A stretch of 64,000 bases of DNA from Pseudoalteromonas sp. (GCF_018402495.1 NZ_JAGYIU010000004.1:186001-250000), one strand, 5' to 3'. Shown: positions 30,219 through 42,579, counted from the first letter of the stretch. The notes: generated by a model not told the origin, from the letters alone. Made by a program: numbers and translations.

Positions 30219-31849
30219 TGACTTATAAATTTCAGTTGTCTAAATGGCAGCTAATTGCATGGTCGACAGGGTTATTACTGTCGACCCCGTTGTTTTTCCT
30301 ACTATTAGAATCTTTACAAGGCGACTCAGAGGTATTTACCCACCTGTGGAATACTGTATTGTGGGATTATATAAGTAATACCGTATTGCTTATTTTAGGT
30401 GTGGGATTACTTAGTTGTGCCATTGCACTGCCGCTTGGTTGGTTAACCGCTTATTGTCGCTTTCCAGGTAAAAAACAATTTGAATGGGCACTGATGTTGC
30501 CCCTTGCCATGCCAACCTACATTATTGCCTATGTTTACACTGACTTACTTGACTACGCAGGGCCGGTGCAAATAACCCTAAGAGAGTGGTTTGGTTGGCA
30601 ATCCCCAAGTGATTATTGGTTTTTTGATATACGTACTTTGCCAGGAGCTATTGTTATGATTGCGCTGGTACTTTACCCCTATTTATATTTAATTTTTAAA
30701 ACCGCTCTGCGTGAACAATCATTTAAATTAGTTCAAGCTAGCCAATTAATGGGATTAAATGCGTGGCAAAGCTTTTTTAAAGTTAGCCTTGTGTTATCGC
30801 GTGGCGCCATTGTTGCGGCACTTGCGTTAATAAGTATGGAAACCATGGCTGATTTTGCTACCGTCAGCTATTTTGCTGTGAGTACTTTAACCACCGCCGT
30901 ATACGATACTTGGTTTGGCTATTATTCATTAACTGCGGCGGCAAAAATCTCTGGAGTCATGTTATTACTGTTATTTTTAGCCTTGATCACTGAGCGTTTT
31001 AGTCGTCGAAACCAAGCGGTGTTTGAGCGTCAATCGAGTGTTAATAGTGAGGCGCTCTATATTCTCAAAGGCAAATCAGCGTGGTTAGCAACGGGGTTTT
31101 GCAGTTTTATTTTAATTATTTCATTTATTATTCCCATGGTTGTATTGCTCAACTATGCGGTTATGTACTTTGATCAGGCGTGGAATAGTGAATTCTTTAG
31201 CTATGCGTGGCAAAGTTTAAAAGTGGCGGCTGTAGTGAGTGTGGTTACTATTATACTGAGTGTTTTAGTGGTGTTTTATCAGCGCATTGCTAAACAAGCT
31301 AATCCACTCATACCTGGGCGTTTGGCCAGTACAGGCTATGCGTTACCGGGCACAGTATTAGCGATTGCGGTATTGTTGCCGCTAACCTTATTAGAAAATA
31401 CCATTAACCGTATTTTGACGCCTTATGACTTAGATATTGGTTTATTACTGACCGGCAGCCTACTCACTATTATTTTTGCTTATATAGTGCGGTTTTACGC
31501 TGTTGCACACGGCGCTATAGAATCGAGTTTCTCACGTATTAGCCCCTCGCTCGATATGGCAAGTCAATCGATGGGAAAAAGCCCAGGTAACACGCTTAGG
31601 TTAGTGCATTTGCCTTTACTACGCCGTGGCTTGTTAACTGCTGGTTTATTGGTTTTTATTGAGTGTATGAAAGAGCTCCCCGCCGCTTTACTGTTAAGGC
31701 CTTTTAACTTTGAAAGCTTAGCAACTCATGTGTTTCAATATGTAAGCGATGAACAATTAGAGCTGGCTTCTATATCGGCTTTGTTTATTGTGGTGGTTGG
31801 ATTTATTCCGTTATATTTTATTAATCGTTCTATGGAGCAACGTAGTTAA
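30218..31849 (+). CDS. Iron ABC transporter permease (FbpB-like)
   Basis: Two permease modules with EAA-like loops; overlaps fbpA-like stop. Confidence 0.9.
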   Translation: MTYKFQLSKWQLIAWSTGLLLSTPLFFLLLESLQGDSEVFTHLWNTVLWDYISNTVLLILGVGLLSCAIALPLGWLTAYCRFPGKKQFEWALMLPLAMPTYIIAYVYTDLLDYAGPVQITLREWFGWQSPSDYWFFDIRTLPGAIVMIALVLYPYLYLIFKTALREQSFKLVQASQLMGLNAWQSFFKVSLVLSRGAIVAALALISMETMADFATVSYFAVSTLTTAVYDTWFGYYSLTAAAKISGVMLLLLFLALITERFSRRNQAVFERQSSVNSEALYILKGKSAWLATGFCSFILIISFIIPMVVLLNYAVMYFDQAWNSEFFSYAWQSLKVAAVVSVVTIILSVLVVFYQRIAKQANPLIPGRLASTGYALPGTVLAIAVLLPLTLLENTINRILTPYDLDIGLLLTGSLLTIIFAYIVRFYAVAHGAIESSFSRISPSLDMASQSMGKSPGNTLRLVHLPLLRRGLLTAGLLVFIECMKELPAALLLRPFNFESLATHVFQYVSDEQLELASISALFIVVVGFIPLYFINRSMEQRS

Positions 31850-32902
31850 ATGAGTAGTTTGATTTTACAAGGCGTGAGCTATGCATATAACGGGACTAAG
31901 GTGATAGACGGTTTAGATTTAACCTTAGGTAAAGACGAAATAGTGTGTTTACTCGGTGCCAGTGGTTGCGGTAAAACGACCACACTAAAAGCGATTGCAG
32001 GTTTAATTGAAGCTAAACAAGGGCAGGTATTTATTGATGGTAAGCTCGTCAGTGATACGCATACTTTTGTTGCGCCAGAGCATCGTAATATTGGCATGAT
32101 GTTTCAAGATTATGCGTTATTTCCACACTTAACGGTGGCTAATAATATTGCGTTTGGCTTAAGCAATATGAGTAAAGCAGACAAACAATCACGTGTAGAT
32201 GAAATGCTAAAGTTGGTACATTTAGTTGGTTGTGCCAATAGGTACCCCCATCAGCTCTCTGGTGGGCAACAGCAACGAGTGGCTATTGCACGCGCATTAG
32301 CATATAAACCAAGCTTACTGTTACTCGACGAGCCTTTTTCTAATATTGATACTCAAGTCCGATTTGAGTTAATTGCCGATATAAGGCGTATTATTAAAGC
32401 CCAGCAAGTATCTGCTGTGTTTGTTACTCACTCAAAAGAAGAGGCGTTTGCATTTTCAGATACGCTTGCGGTTATGCATCAAGGTAAAATTGCGCAGCAA
32501 GGGACACCAGAGCAGCTTTTTGCACAGCCAAGCTCAAAGGAGGTTGCAGAATTTCTGGGTCAGGGCATATACTTAGGCGCAACGGTATTAACCGACACTG
32601 AATATCAAACGCAGTTTGGGGTGGTTGAATCAATACTGCCACAACAACACGCGGTGGCTGAAAAGGGTGTTATTTATGTGCGTCCACATCAGCTTGAGCT
32701 TGTTAGTAATAACGATGCTCAGCAGCAATGTGAGCCGGTTAGTATACTAAGTAGCCGTTTTATTGGTTCGGCTTACGTATACACTGTGGTTATTGCTGAT
32801 CAAGAAATAGAAGTTGCAGCTCAGTATGGCCAGTCATTTAAAATTAATGAACCGGTTATAATAAAAATAAAACCGCACACGGTGAATTTTTTCAAGCAAT
32901 AG
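31850..32902 (+). CDS. Iron ABC transporter ATP-binding protein (FbpC-like)
   Basis: LLGASGCGKTTTLKAIAGL, LSGGQQQRVAIARALAYKPSLLLLDEPFSNID. Confidence 0.94.
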   Translation: MSSLILQGVSYAYNGTKVIDGLDLTLGKDEIVCLLGASGCGKTTTLKAIAGLIEAKQGQVFIDGKLVSDTHTFVAPEHRNIGMMFQDYALFPHLTVANNIAFGLSNMSKADKQSRVDEMLKLVHLVGCANRYPHQLSGGQQQRVAIARALAYKPSLLLLDEPFSNIDTQVRFELIADIRRIIKAQQVSAVFVTHSKEEAFAFSDTLAVMHQGKIAQQGTPEQLFAQPSSKEVAEFLGQGIYLGATVLTDTEYQTQFGVVESILPQQHAVAEKGVIYVRPHQLELVSNNDAQQQCEPVSILSSRFIGSAYVYTVVIADQEIEVAAQYGQSFKINEPVIIKIKPHTVNFFKQ

Positions 32903-32947
32903 CTAATTGTTCTTCGCTGTGTTTTGCTCTAAAAGTAAGGAATAACA

Positions 32948-33847
32948 ATGGCGCAAGCGCAATCAGGGATTTGTGCTGAAGCAAACTTACACGGTTTGCA
33001 CTTATTTTTTAATGTACTTGATGGCCACGACGAGTCACTTCGCGCTAAGCTTAAAAAAGTGAGCGATATTGAAGATGAGTTTAGTGATCAGTTCTCTGAA
33101 TCTATGCTTTCTTGCATGGTGGCTATTGGCGCGCAATACTGGCCGCATATTTTACCTGACTTTATACCCAGCGAACTACAGAGCTTTCCTAATATTACCC
33201 ATAGTGATTTTGTTATGAGTGCGAGGCCATGTGATTTGTTTGTACAAGTTCGTTCCGATAGAGAAGATGTGAACCACTTATTTGCATTGCAAATATTAAA
33301 ACTTTTTACTCCTGATGTTGAGCTAGTGGAGCAAATTCGTAATTTTCGCTTTTTAGATGGTCGTGATTTTAATGGCTTTATTTATGCCGGAGATACTCCG
33401 CATGGTCGTCAAAAGCGGGTAACGGCACTTGTTAATAAACCTGAGAGTTTTGAAGATCAAGGCAGCTATATTCATGTACAGCGTTATAAGCATGACTTAA
33501 CGTTATGGCAGCACTTGTCGTTACAAGAACAAGAGCAAATAATGGGGCGCACCCGTCTCGACAATATCCTGATCAGCCCGCCACTTGAAAACAGCCATGC
33601 AACCCGAAGTGAATTAAAAGATGAGCAGGGGCAAGCATTGTTACTAAATCAAAGTATGCCGTATGGCGACGTTTATGAGCAGGGAATGTTAATGATTACG
33701 TGTTCGGCTAAAGGGGATGCATTCGAGAAAGTGCTTAACAGCCGTTTAGGGCAGGGAGAGATTTACGACCATTGGCTTGATTTTACTCAAGCAGATATGG
33801 GCTCTGCGTTTTTTGCACCCTCAGTGCGATTTTTAAAGCAGTTATAA
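32948..33847 (+). CDS. DyP-type peroxidase family protein (YfeX-like) with atypical distal site
   Basis: FRFLDGRDFNGF, SYIHVQRYKHDLTLWQHLSLQEQEQIMGR, ENSHATR, QSMPYG, LDFTQADMGSAFFAPSVRFL align to the YfeX-type DyP layout. Confidence 0.85.
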   Translation: MAQAQSGICAEANLHGLHLFFNVLDGHDESLRAKLKKVSDIEDEFSDQFSESMLSCMVAIGAQYWPHILPDFIPSELQSFPNITHSDFVMSARPCDLFVQVRSDREDVNHLFALQILKLFTPDVELVEQIRNFRFLDGRDFNGFIYAGDTPHGRQKRVTALVNKPESFEDQGSYIHVQRYKHDLTLWQHLSLQEQEQIMGRTRLDNILISPPLENSHATRSELKDEQGQALLLNQSMPYGDVYEQGMLMITCSAKGDAFEKVLNSRLGQGEIYDHWLDFTQADMGSAFFAPSVRFLKQL

Positions 33848-33904
33848 AACAAACCAGTAACGGCTACGTATTAGTATAGCCGTAACAATGATAGCCAAAC
33901 GTGT

Positions 33905-34372
33905 TTAAACCGTATCAAATAAAATACGCACACGCTCTAATGTTAAGTCTATTTCTGATACTTTTGCTGGCGCGATAAAAATAGTGTCATCACCGGCAAT
34001 GGTTCCTAGTACGCCATCCGCCTTGCCTAATGAGTCGAGCAAGCGGGCTATTAACTGCGCAGCGCCTGGGCTGGTGCGAATAATGATCATCATTTCGTTA
34101 TGCATAATATCAATAACCAGCTGGCGTAACGGGCTTTTAGCTGTAGGTACACCCATTTCAGCGGGTAAACAGTACACCATTTCTTGTTTTGCATTACGAG
34201 TACGCACTGCGCCAAATTTACTTAACATTCGCGACACTTTACTCTGGCTAATATTATCAAAGCCTTGCTCTTTTAGTGCATCAACTATTTCGCCTTGTGA
34301 ACCAAAATTTTCTTCTTTTAAAAGTGCTTTAAAGGCTTTTACCAATGCTTCTTGTTTGTCTTGTGGTTGCAT
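33905..34372 (-). CDS. argR: Arginine repressor
   Basis: [62 protein letters not shown]. Confidence 0.97.
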   Translation of the reverse strand: MQPQDKQEALVKAFKALLKEENFGSQGEIVDALKEQGFDNISQSKVSRMLSKFGAVRTRNAKQEMVYCLPAEMGVPTAKSPLRQLVIDIMHNEMMIIIRTSPGAAQLIARLLDSLGKADGVLGTIAGDDTIFIAPAKVSEIDLTLERVRILFDTV

Positions 34373-34419
34373 AGTGTCTAATTAGTTATGTAATCAATAC
34401 TGCAAATTCTACACAAAAA

Positions 34420-34433
34420 TGCATAATTATGCA
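34420..34433. promoter_or_regulatory. Putative ARG box upstream of argR
   Basis: TGCATAATTATGCA palindrome, resembles TGAATAATTATTCA. Confidence 0.55.
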
Positions 34434-34597
34434 GCAGTTGTTTAGCTAAGTTGCCATTTTGCTGCGTTTAAACAACAAAGTTTACAACTATGGTCGAAAA
34501 TATAGCTAAAATAGGCAGGATAAATTTGTTTTTAGCCGTTAATTTCTTTATCTTATAAACCACAAATATTTCCTTCCTCAAATTACGGAGAATTCCA

Positions 34598-35530
34598 ATG
34601 AAAGTTGCTGTATTAGGTGCTGCAGGCGGTATCGGTCAAGCGTTGTCTTTATTATTAAAAACAGGCTTACCAGCTGGTTCTGAATTATCACTATATGATG
34701 TTGCGCCAGTAGTTCCTGGTGTTGCTGTTGACCTTTCTCATATCCCAACAGATGTAAAAGTTGAAGGTTTTGGTGCTGATGCACTAGATAAAGCATTAAC
34801 AGGTTGTGATATCGTTTTAATCCCTGCAGGTATGCCACGTAAGCCGGGTATGGATCGTGCTGATTTATTTAATGTTAACGCTGGTATTATCAAAACATTA
34901 GCAGAAGGCATTGTTGCTAACTGTCCAAAAGCACTGGTAGGTATTATCACTAACCCAGTAAACGGCACTGTACCTATTGTTGCTGAAGTATTTAAAAAAG
35001 CGGGTACATATGACGCTAAGCGTGTATTTGGTATTACAACGTTAGATGTGATCCGTTCTGAAGCGTTTATTGCTGAACTTAAAGGTGTTGATGTAGCAAG
35101 CGTTAAAGTACCAGTCATTGGTGGTCACTCAGGTACAACCATTTTACCGTTACTTTCTCAAGTTGAAGGCGTTACTTTCACTGATGAAGAAGTGGCTACA
35201 CTGACTCCACGTATTCAAAACGCAGGGACTGAAGTAGTTAATGCTAAAGCAGGCGGTGGTTCTGCAACATTATCTATGGGTGCTGCTGCGGCACGTTTTT
35301 GTATGTCTTTAGTTAAAGGTCTACAAGGTGAAGAGGTTGTAGACTACGCATACGTTGCTGTTGAAAATGGCGATGCAGAGTACTTTGCACACCCAGTACG
35401 TTTAGGTAAAAATGGTGTGGAAGAAATTCTTTCTTACGGCACCCTAAGCGCATTTGAAGAGCAAGCTAAAAATGACATGCTTGAAACGCTAAGAAAAGAT
35501 ATTAAAGAAGGTGTTGATTTTATGGCGTAA
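34598..35530 (+). CDS. mdh: Malate dehydrogenase
   Basis: [44 protein letters not shown]. Confidence 0.98.
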   Translation: MKVAVLGAAGGIGQALSLLLKTGLPAGSELSLYDVAPVVPGVAVDLSHIPTDVKVEGFGADALDKALTGCDIVLIPAGMPRKPGMDRADLFNVNAGIIKTLAEGIVANCPKALVGIITNPVNGTVPIVAEVFKKAGTYDAKRVFGITTLDVIRSEAFIAELKGVDVASVKVPVIGGHSGTTILPLLSQVEGVTFTDEEVATLTPRIQNAGTEVVNAKAGGGSATLSMGAAAARFCMSLVKGLQGEEVVDYAYVAVENGDAEYFAHPVRLGKNGVEEILSYGTLSAFEEQAKNDMLETLRKDIKEGVDFMA

Positions 35531-35548
35531 TAGCCAAAATTAACTAAT

Positions 35549-35580
35549 AAAAAAGCCTGCATTTGCAGGCTTTTTTATTG
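35549..35580 (+). terminator. Terminator after mdh
   Basis: aaaaaagcctgcatttgcaggcttttttatt. Confidence 0.9.
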
Positions 35581-35616
35581 CTCGAAATTTTACGTTCACT
35601 AATAGGCTCACTAATA

Positions 35617-36603
35617 TTAATGGTCGCGGTCAACCGCTATGCGGGCTAAGCTGATTAATGCCTGCTTGTAACTCGACTCAGCTAAGCATTCTAAACAAGC
35701 GATTGCTTTTTCTGCCTCTTGCTCGGCTTTTTGCATAGTGAACTCAAGAGCATTGGTATATTTGAGTGCAGCAAGGATCTCATCAAGGTGTTCCATGCCA
35801 TTACAGTGCTCGATAGCGTCTCTTATTAACTGTGTTTGCTGCTCATTGCCGTGTTGCATGGCATAAATTAACGGCAGTGTTGGTTTACCTTCCGCTAAGT
35901 CGTCGCCAATATTTTTACCTAGTTGGTCGGCATCAGCGTTGTAATCTAAAACATCATCCACTAACTGAAAAGCGGTGCCTAAATGCATACCATACAAATT
36001 AAGTGCTTCTAATACATTATCATTTTGTTCAGTAATAATAGCTGCCAGTCCGGTTGCCGCTTCAAATAACTTAGCGGTTTTAGAATAAATAACCTGCATA
36101 TAACTGGCTTCAGTGGTATCGGGGTCATTGCAGTTCATTAATTGCAGTACTTCACCTTCAGCAATAATGTTAGTTGCATCAGCCAGTATTTGCATTATTT
36201 GCATTTTGCCAAGACCCACCATTAACTGAAACGAGCGGGTGTAAATAAAATCACCCACCAGTACGCTAGCAGCATTACCAAACTCGGCATTTGCTGTCGG
36301 TGTGCCACGGCGCAAGTTAGATTCATCGACCACATCATCATGTAAAAGCGTTGCGGTGTGGATAAATTCAATGATAGTTGCTAGCGTAATGTGATCTTTG
36401 CCTTGGTAACCTAGCGCTTTTGCCGCCAAAATAGCCAACATAGGGCGAACACGTTTGCCACCGCTGTTAACTATGTACAAACCAAGTTGATTAACTAACG
36501 CCACATCTGAGCGCATTTGCGCATGTATTAGTTGATTGACGTCATTCATATCGCTTTCGATTAACGCCTGGATAGATTTTATATCCATTGATCTCCGAGC
36601 CAA
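35617..36603 (-). CDS. ispB: Octaprenyl diphosphate synthase
   Basis: LLHDDVVDESNLRRGTPTAN and DDVLDYNAD aspartate-rich motifs. Confidence 0.95.
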   Translation of the reverse strand: MARRSMDIKSIQALIESDMNDVNQLIHAQMRSDVALVNQLGLYIVNSGGKRVRPMLAILAAKALGYQGKDHITLATIIEFIHTATLLHDDVVDESNLRRGTPTANAEFGNAASVLVGDFIYTRSFQLMVGLGKMQIMQILADATNIIAEGEVLQLMNCNDPDTTEASYMQVIYSKTAKLFEAATGLAAIITEQNDNVLEALNLYGMHLGTAFQLVDDVLDYNADADQLGKNIGDDLAEGKPTLPLIYAMQHGNEQQTQLIRDAIEHCNGMEHLDEILAALKYTNALEFTMQKAEQEAEKAIACLECLAESSYKQALISLARIAVDRDH

Positions 36604-37011
36604 TTTAAATATGTGAACGGCGCAGATTGTACAACAAAAAATGCCTTAGCTCGATATTTTGTGACGATTCCTTAAAAAAACACCCTTAAGTAGGTTAAAT
36701 GAACGCTTAACTTTGTGAATGATAGCTTAACCCGCGTGGTTTAATTTTAAGTAATACTTGATGGTTAATTGAACTGTATAGGCTGGCTTTGTTATTGCTA
36801 ATTTATTTTCTGTATCCGTTAAAAAGCGCTTGGCAAAGGGGGATTTTAATATAAAATAGGGGAAATATTGAATTGCTCTCAATGCAGCTACTTTTTATTC
36901 ATTTAATTACAAAAAGAGGCTTGCTAGTTTTTGCGCATTAGCGTAAACTTCGCGCCCTATTGAAGAATATTTTAGTTGCGTCGATTTGAGGGCGCACAGA
37001 CGGAGTTAATT

Positions 37012-37323
37012 ATGTACGCGGTTTTCCAAAGTGGTGGTAAACAGCACCGTGTGACTGAAGGTCAAACAATTCGTCTTGAGAAATTAGACGTTGAAACTGG
37101 TGCAGCAGTTGAATTTGATTCAGTACTTTTAGTTGCTGATGGTGAGAAGATCGAGATTGGTGTACCGTTCGTAAACGGTGGTAAAGTAACAGCTGAGGTT
37201 GTTTCACACGGTCGCGGTGAGAAGATTAAGGTTGTTAAATTTAGACGCCGTAAGCATTCTCGTAAGCAAATGGGCCATCGTCAATGGTTCACAGAAGTTA
37301 AAATCACTGGCATTAGCGCTTAA
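37012..37323 (+). CDS. rplU: 50S ribosomal protein L21
   Basis: [26 protein letters not shown]; start corrected from the longer ORF. Confidence 0.98.
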   Translation: MYAVFQSGGKQHRVTEGQTIRLEKLDVETGAAVEFDSVLLVADGEKIEIGVPFVNGGKVTAEVVSHGRGEKIKVVKFRRRKHSRKQMGHRQWFTEVKITGISA

Positions 37324-37339
37324 TTAGAGGTACTTAGAA

Positions 37340-37597
37340 ATGGCACATAAAAAAGCAGCTGGTAGTACTCGTAACGGACGCGATTCAGAAAGCAAACGCC
37401 TAGGTGTTAAGCGTTTTGGTGGCGAATCAGTTCTAGCGGGTAGCATCATTGTTCGTCAGCGTGGAACTCGTTTTCACCCAGGCGCAAACGTAGGTATCGG
37501 TAAAGACCACACTATCTTCGCAAAAGCAGATGGTAAAGTTCAGTTTGAACAAAAAGGTCCTTTAAACCGTAAATACGTAACTATCGTAGCTGAGTAA
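37340..37597 (+). CDS. rpmA: 50S ribosomal protein L27
   Basis: [28 protein letters not shown]. Confidence 0.98.
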   Translation: MAHKKAAGSTRNGRDSESKRLGVKRFGGESVLAGSIIVRQRGTRFHPGANVGIGKDHTIFAKADGKVQFEQKGPLNRKYVTIVAE

Positions 37598-37608
37598 TCA
37601 GTAAGGTA

Positions 37609-37642
37609 GTTAAAAAACCCCGCCTTTGCGGGGTTTTTTGTT
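37609..37642 (+). terminator. Terminator after rpmA
   Basis: aaaaaaccccgcctttgcggggttttttgtttt. Confidence 0.92.
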
Positions 37643-37745
37643 TTAAGCATGTTTAAATATATACCCAAGTGTTTTTATGCTCAGTGTGCTCTATGGGCCA
37701 CTTAGGTATATAATAGAGTTATTAACAAGCCAATCCCTAAAGTGA

Positions 37746-38903
<1,158 letters not shown>

Positions 38904-38920
38904 TGATCATTATGTGTATT

Positions 38921-38950
38921 TAAAAGGAGCTAATGCTCCTTTTTATTTGA
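38921..38950 (+). terminator. Terminator after obgE
   Basis: aaaaggagctaatgctcctttttattt. Confidence 0.8.
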
Positions 38951-38968
38951 TTAATAATAAAGTTTTGG

Positions 38969-39469
38969 GTGTTTAGTGTGATAATTTCAATGATTGCAGC
39001 AATGGCAAATAACCGTGTCATTGGCCTAGATAATAAAATGCCATGGCATTTGCCTGGTGATCTTCAGCACTTTAAAAAAGTAACCTCTGGTAAGCCTGTT
39101 ATCATGGGACGCAAAACATTTGAATCGATAGGGCGGCCTTTACCTGGGCGTCGTAATATTATTATTACTCGCAATACTGAATATCAAGCACCTGGAATTG
39201 AAACTGTGGCAACACCAGCAGCGGCACTTGAGCTTGTTAATGATGTTGCAGAGGTGATGATTATTGGTGGCGGAAACATCTATCAGCAGTTTTTAGCGCA
39301 GGCACAGCGCCTGTATTTAACCTTTATTGACCTAGATGTTGAGGGGGATACACAATTTCCTGATTACCTAAGTGTCGCAAATTGGCAAGTTGACAATGAA
39401 ATGTTGATGATGCCTGATGAAAAAAATAAATATAGTTATAAATTCGTAACTTTGAATAAAGTTTATTAA
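38969..39469 (+). CDS. folA: Dihydrofolate reductase (start uncertain: GTG 38969 or 38978)
   Basis: ISMIAAMANNRVIGLDNKMPWHLPGDLQHFKKVTSGKPVIMGRKTFESIG. Confidence 0.96.
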   Translation: MFSVIISMIAAMANNRVIGLDNKMPWHLPGDLQHFKKVTSGKPVIMGRKTFESIGRPLPGRRNIIITRNTEYQAPGIETVATPAAALELVNDVAEVMIIGGGNIYQQFLAQAQRLYLTFIDLDVEGDTQFPDYLSVANWQVDNEMLMMPDEKNKYSYKFVTLNKVY

Positions 39470-39551
39470 CATTATTGCGAAAATCTGAGCATGTTGGTAG
39501 AATATTAAACATTGAATTACGAAAAAAGTACCAATACAGGGTGTCCAATCA

Positions 39552-39926
39552 ATGATTAAATTACCGAAGCTAGTTGTAATTGCTGCTATTGCAGCGGGTT
39601 CGTTTGCTTATACTGCGCCTGCAAACGCTAATGAGCAGTTAGCTATTTCTATCTGTGAATATACTGCTGCAGACGATAAAAGTCGTTTACGAAATACCTT
39701 AAAAAGTTCACGTGTGAAATTACGTAATATTTACGATGCAATTCTTTGTAATGGTAACAACTTATTACGTCATGCTGTTGCAAGTAATGCGGTTGATACT
39801 GGTGAGTTCATTGTTAAAAACTTATCAAAAAGCTCACTTGAAGATGGCGCAGATATCGCATGGGCTGAGGCAAATCATGCCGGTTCTGCTTTAATCCCTA
39901 TTATTAAAGATCGCGCAGGCCTGTAA
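39552..39926 (+). CDS. DUF3718-like small exported protein
   Basis: Signal peptide; ISICEYTAADDKSRLRNTLKSSRVKLRNIYDAILCNGNNLLRHA. Confidence 0.75.
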   Translation: MIKLPKLVVIAAIAAGSFAYTAPANANEQLAISICEYTAADDKSRLRNTLKSSRVKLRNIYDAILCNGNNLLRHAVASNAVDTGEFIVKNLSKSSLEDGADIAWAEANHAGSALIPIIKDRAGL

Positions 39927-39940
39927 ATAAAAGCCTAATT

Positions 39941-39970
39941 AAAAAACCGCGTTTAAACGCGGTTTTTTGC
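39941..39970 (+). terminator. Terminator
   Basis: aaaaaaccgcgtttaaacgcggttttttgc. Confidence 0.9.
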
Positions 39971-40100
39971 TATATAAAACGGCCTTTTATCTGGCTCTTA
40001 ACCACTTCTAAATACACCTGAGTATTTCCTCTAATTAAATCTTTCACATAAAAATGTCATAAAAATTCAATATTATATAAGCAATGTTATTTTTTGAGAT

Positions 40101-42047
40101 ATGTTTATGCGTGTATCATTCTTTACCCGTCTTTTAGCAATTTTATTAACCTTAGCCAGTGTGCTGTTAGCCGCTACTTTATTATGGGCAAGCCATACAT
40201 TGCTAAAAATTCAACAACAAGACATTGCTTATAGCCAATTAAAAAATACTATCATGGTTGATCTTGCAGGGCTATTAGAGGACTATTTAGCGCAGGGCGA
40301 TAGCCAATACTTAACACAATCGTCAACCTTGATTGAGAAACTTAAAACGCAACAGTTAAATGTGCTTCCTTCTGAATTAGAAACTCAACTTTCAACACAG
40401 TTACTTTTATTAAATAAAGACATCAACGGTAAATACCGAGCACTAGGCAAACTCGCAGGTAACGAAACTGCGCTATTAGATAATGCGCTTAGGCAAATGG
40501 CGGGCTCAGCGTCATCGCTTATCAATTATGTACAAAAAGCATCAACTCAAGGTAGCCATGCTCTAAGCTACAACAAGTTGGCGAGTGACTATTACAGTGA
40601 AGTGGTTAATTTATCTTTATCGACCTATCAACTGCTAAATGATTACCAGCCTGAAGTTGAAAAAAATTTACAACAAAGCGTAAAAAATCTTAATTTACTT
40701 GCAACAAAAATTGAACAGCTGCCTAATTTAGGAGTTATGACAGAAGTTGATGAATTTGCGTTATTTGCAGATGAGGAGCCAGAAGATCTTGCAACTGATA
40801 TAAAGGCGGAGTTAATTAGTTGGCCTAACCGTTATTTACGTGATTTAAGCAGTACGTTATCGCAAGCTAAGCAGCGTCGCTCAGGAACGAATGATTTACG
40901 TGAACAAATTAGTCTTTTATCTAAAACAGTGATTAAGGCGGAGCAAACATTAAAAGCGCAACAAGATACGGTAAAGCAACAAGTATTTTGGTTATTTGGA
41001 ATTGCAATAGGTGGTTTAGTAATATTAGCTTTTGGTGTTTATTGGGCTCAACGTAAACAGGTTTTACAGCCTTTACGGGGTCTGCGAGACGGGTTTGCAT
41101 TTTTAATCGAAAGTAATGAGTTAAAAAATATTACAGTAAACAACCCTAAAACAGAGGTTGGTGAAATAGCGCAGTATTTTAACCAGTTAATTGAGCGTCA
41201 ACGTTTAGAGGCGCAAGAAAGAGCAAATATGCTTAGTGTTGTTAGTGATTTTATGCAGCAAATGAGTGGGCACTTAGAAGAAATAGGTGCAAAGAGCACA
41301 ACTAGCTACGAGCAAGTTGTTAAAAACGAAAGCTTACTAGTAAACATTCAACAAATAGGTGAGCAAGTTAATCATGTTAACTCTCAAGCTGCTAATAATG
41401 CTCAAAATACCTATGAAGCAATGCAGCAAAGTGTGGGTTTTGCTAAAAGTATGCTTAATGCGAGTTCTGATACGCAACAACGTATTGAACAAGGGATGCA
41501 CAGTGTTCAAGAATTGCTCAGCGGCGTACAAGGGGTGAGCAATATAATAACGGTTATTCGCACTATTGCCGAGCAAACTAATTTATTAGCACTCAATGCC
41601 GCAATTGAATCTGCAAGAGCTGGTGAGCAAGGACGAGGTTTTGCTGTGGTTGCGGATGAAGTACGACAATTAGCTATGCAAACTCAAGGGTCATTAAAAG
41701 AGATAAACGAACAGTTGGCTCTATTAAGTGAAAATTCTCAAGTTGTGTACTCACAAATTAACGCGCTGACTGAAGACGCTCAGTTACAAACCGACAATGC
41801 TCAAGAACTTCAAGCAAACTCTGAAGGGGTGGCTAGTAATGCTCAGCAGGCAAATAAAGTGGCTGTTGAAGCGATGGAGCTTGCAAAGCAGCAAAGCGAC
41901 TTACTGAATAACTTTACTCAATCAATGCATAATATGAAAAACCAAGTAAATGAATCGAGCGAGCTGGTTTCAGATATACGTTCGCAATTAGCACTGCAGA
42001 TGATATCAATTAAAGAAGGTTTAGGTTTAAATAACAATAATGATTAA
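40101..42047 (+). CDS. Methyl-accepting chemotaxis protein
   Basis: HAMP region; [39 protein letters not shown]. Confidence 0.94.
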   Translation: MFMRVSFFTRLLAILLTLASVLLAATLLWASHTLLKIQQQDIAYSQLKNTIMVDLAGLLEDYLAQGDSQYLTQSSTLIEKLKTQQLNVLPSELETQLSTQLLLLNKDINGKYRALGKLAGNETALLDNALRQMAGSASSLINYVQKASTQGSHALSYNKLASDYYSEVVNLSLSTYQLLNDYQPEVEKNLQQSVKNLNLLATKIEQLPNLGVMTEVDEFALFADEEPEDLATDIKAELISWPNRYLRDLSSTLSQAKQRRSGTNDLREQISLLSKTVIKAEQTLKAQQDTVKQQVFWLFGIAIGGLVILAFGVYWAQRKQVLQPLRGLRDGFAFLIESNELKNITVNNPKTEVGEIAQYFNQLIERQRLEAQERANMLSVVSDFMQQMSGHLEEIGAKSTTSYEQVVKNESLLVNIQQIGEQVNHVNSQAANNAQNTYEAMQQSVGFAKSMLNASSDTQQRIEQGMHSVQELLSGVQGVSNIITVIRTIAEQTNLLALNAAIESARAGEQGRGFAVVADEVRQLAMQTQGSLKEINEQLALLSENSQVVYSQINALTEDAQLQTDNAQELQANSEGVASNAQQANKVAVEAMELAKQQSDLLNNFTQSMHNMKNQVNESSELVSDIRSQLALQMISIKEGLGLNNNND

Positions 42048-42105
42048 GACGAATGAAATATTTATCTGTATGCTAAAAGGCAACCTAATTACCTAAGGAA
42101 TTAAT

Positions 42106-42579
42106 ATGATAGAACAAGGTCATACATTACCCGCTATTAGTTTGACTCAGCTGACTGATGACGGCATGAAAACACTAAAAAATGATGTGCTATTTGCGAA
42201 TAAAAAAATTGTTTTATTTGCAGTCCCAGGGGCATTTACACCCACGTGCTCTAACGCTCATTTACCTGGGTATATTAGCTTGGCTGATAAAATTAAAGCC
42301 AAGGGGGTTGACGCTATTTACTGTGTTTCGGTCAATGATGCATTTGTTATGAAAGCATGGGGTGAGTCACAAAATGCAGAGCATATAGACATGCTTGCAG
42401 ATGGCGATGCTAGTTTTACCTGTGCTTTAGGGCTTGAAAAAGATACTGCAGGCTTTGGGGGAGTACGCTCGAAACGTTACGCTATGGTTGTTGATAATGG
42501 TGTTGTTACAGATCTGTTTATAGAACAAGATAAAGAATTTGTTATAAGTAGTGCTGAGGCTGTATTAGCAAAGCTTTAA
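42106..42579 (+). CDS. Peroxiredoxin (Prx5/AhpE-like redoxin)
   Basis: FAVPGAFTPTCSNAHLPGYISLADKIKAKGVDAIYCVSVNDAFVMKAWG. Confidence 0.94.
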   Translation: MIEQGHTLPAISLTQLTDDGMKTLKNDVLFANKKIVLFAVPGAFTPTCSNAHLPGYISLADKIKAKGVDAIYCVSVNDAFVMKAWGESQNAEHIDMLADGDASFTCALGLEKDTAGFGGVRSKRYAMVVDNGVVTDLFIEQDKEFVISSAEAVLAKL

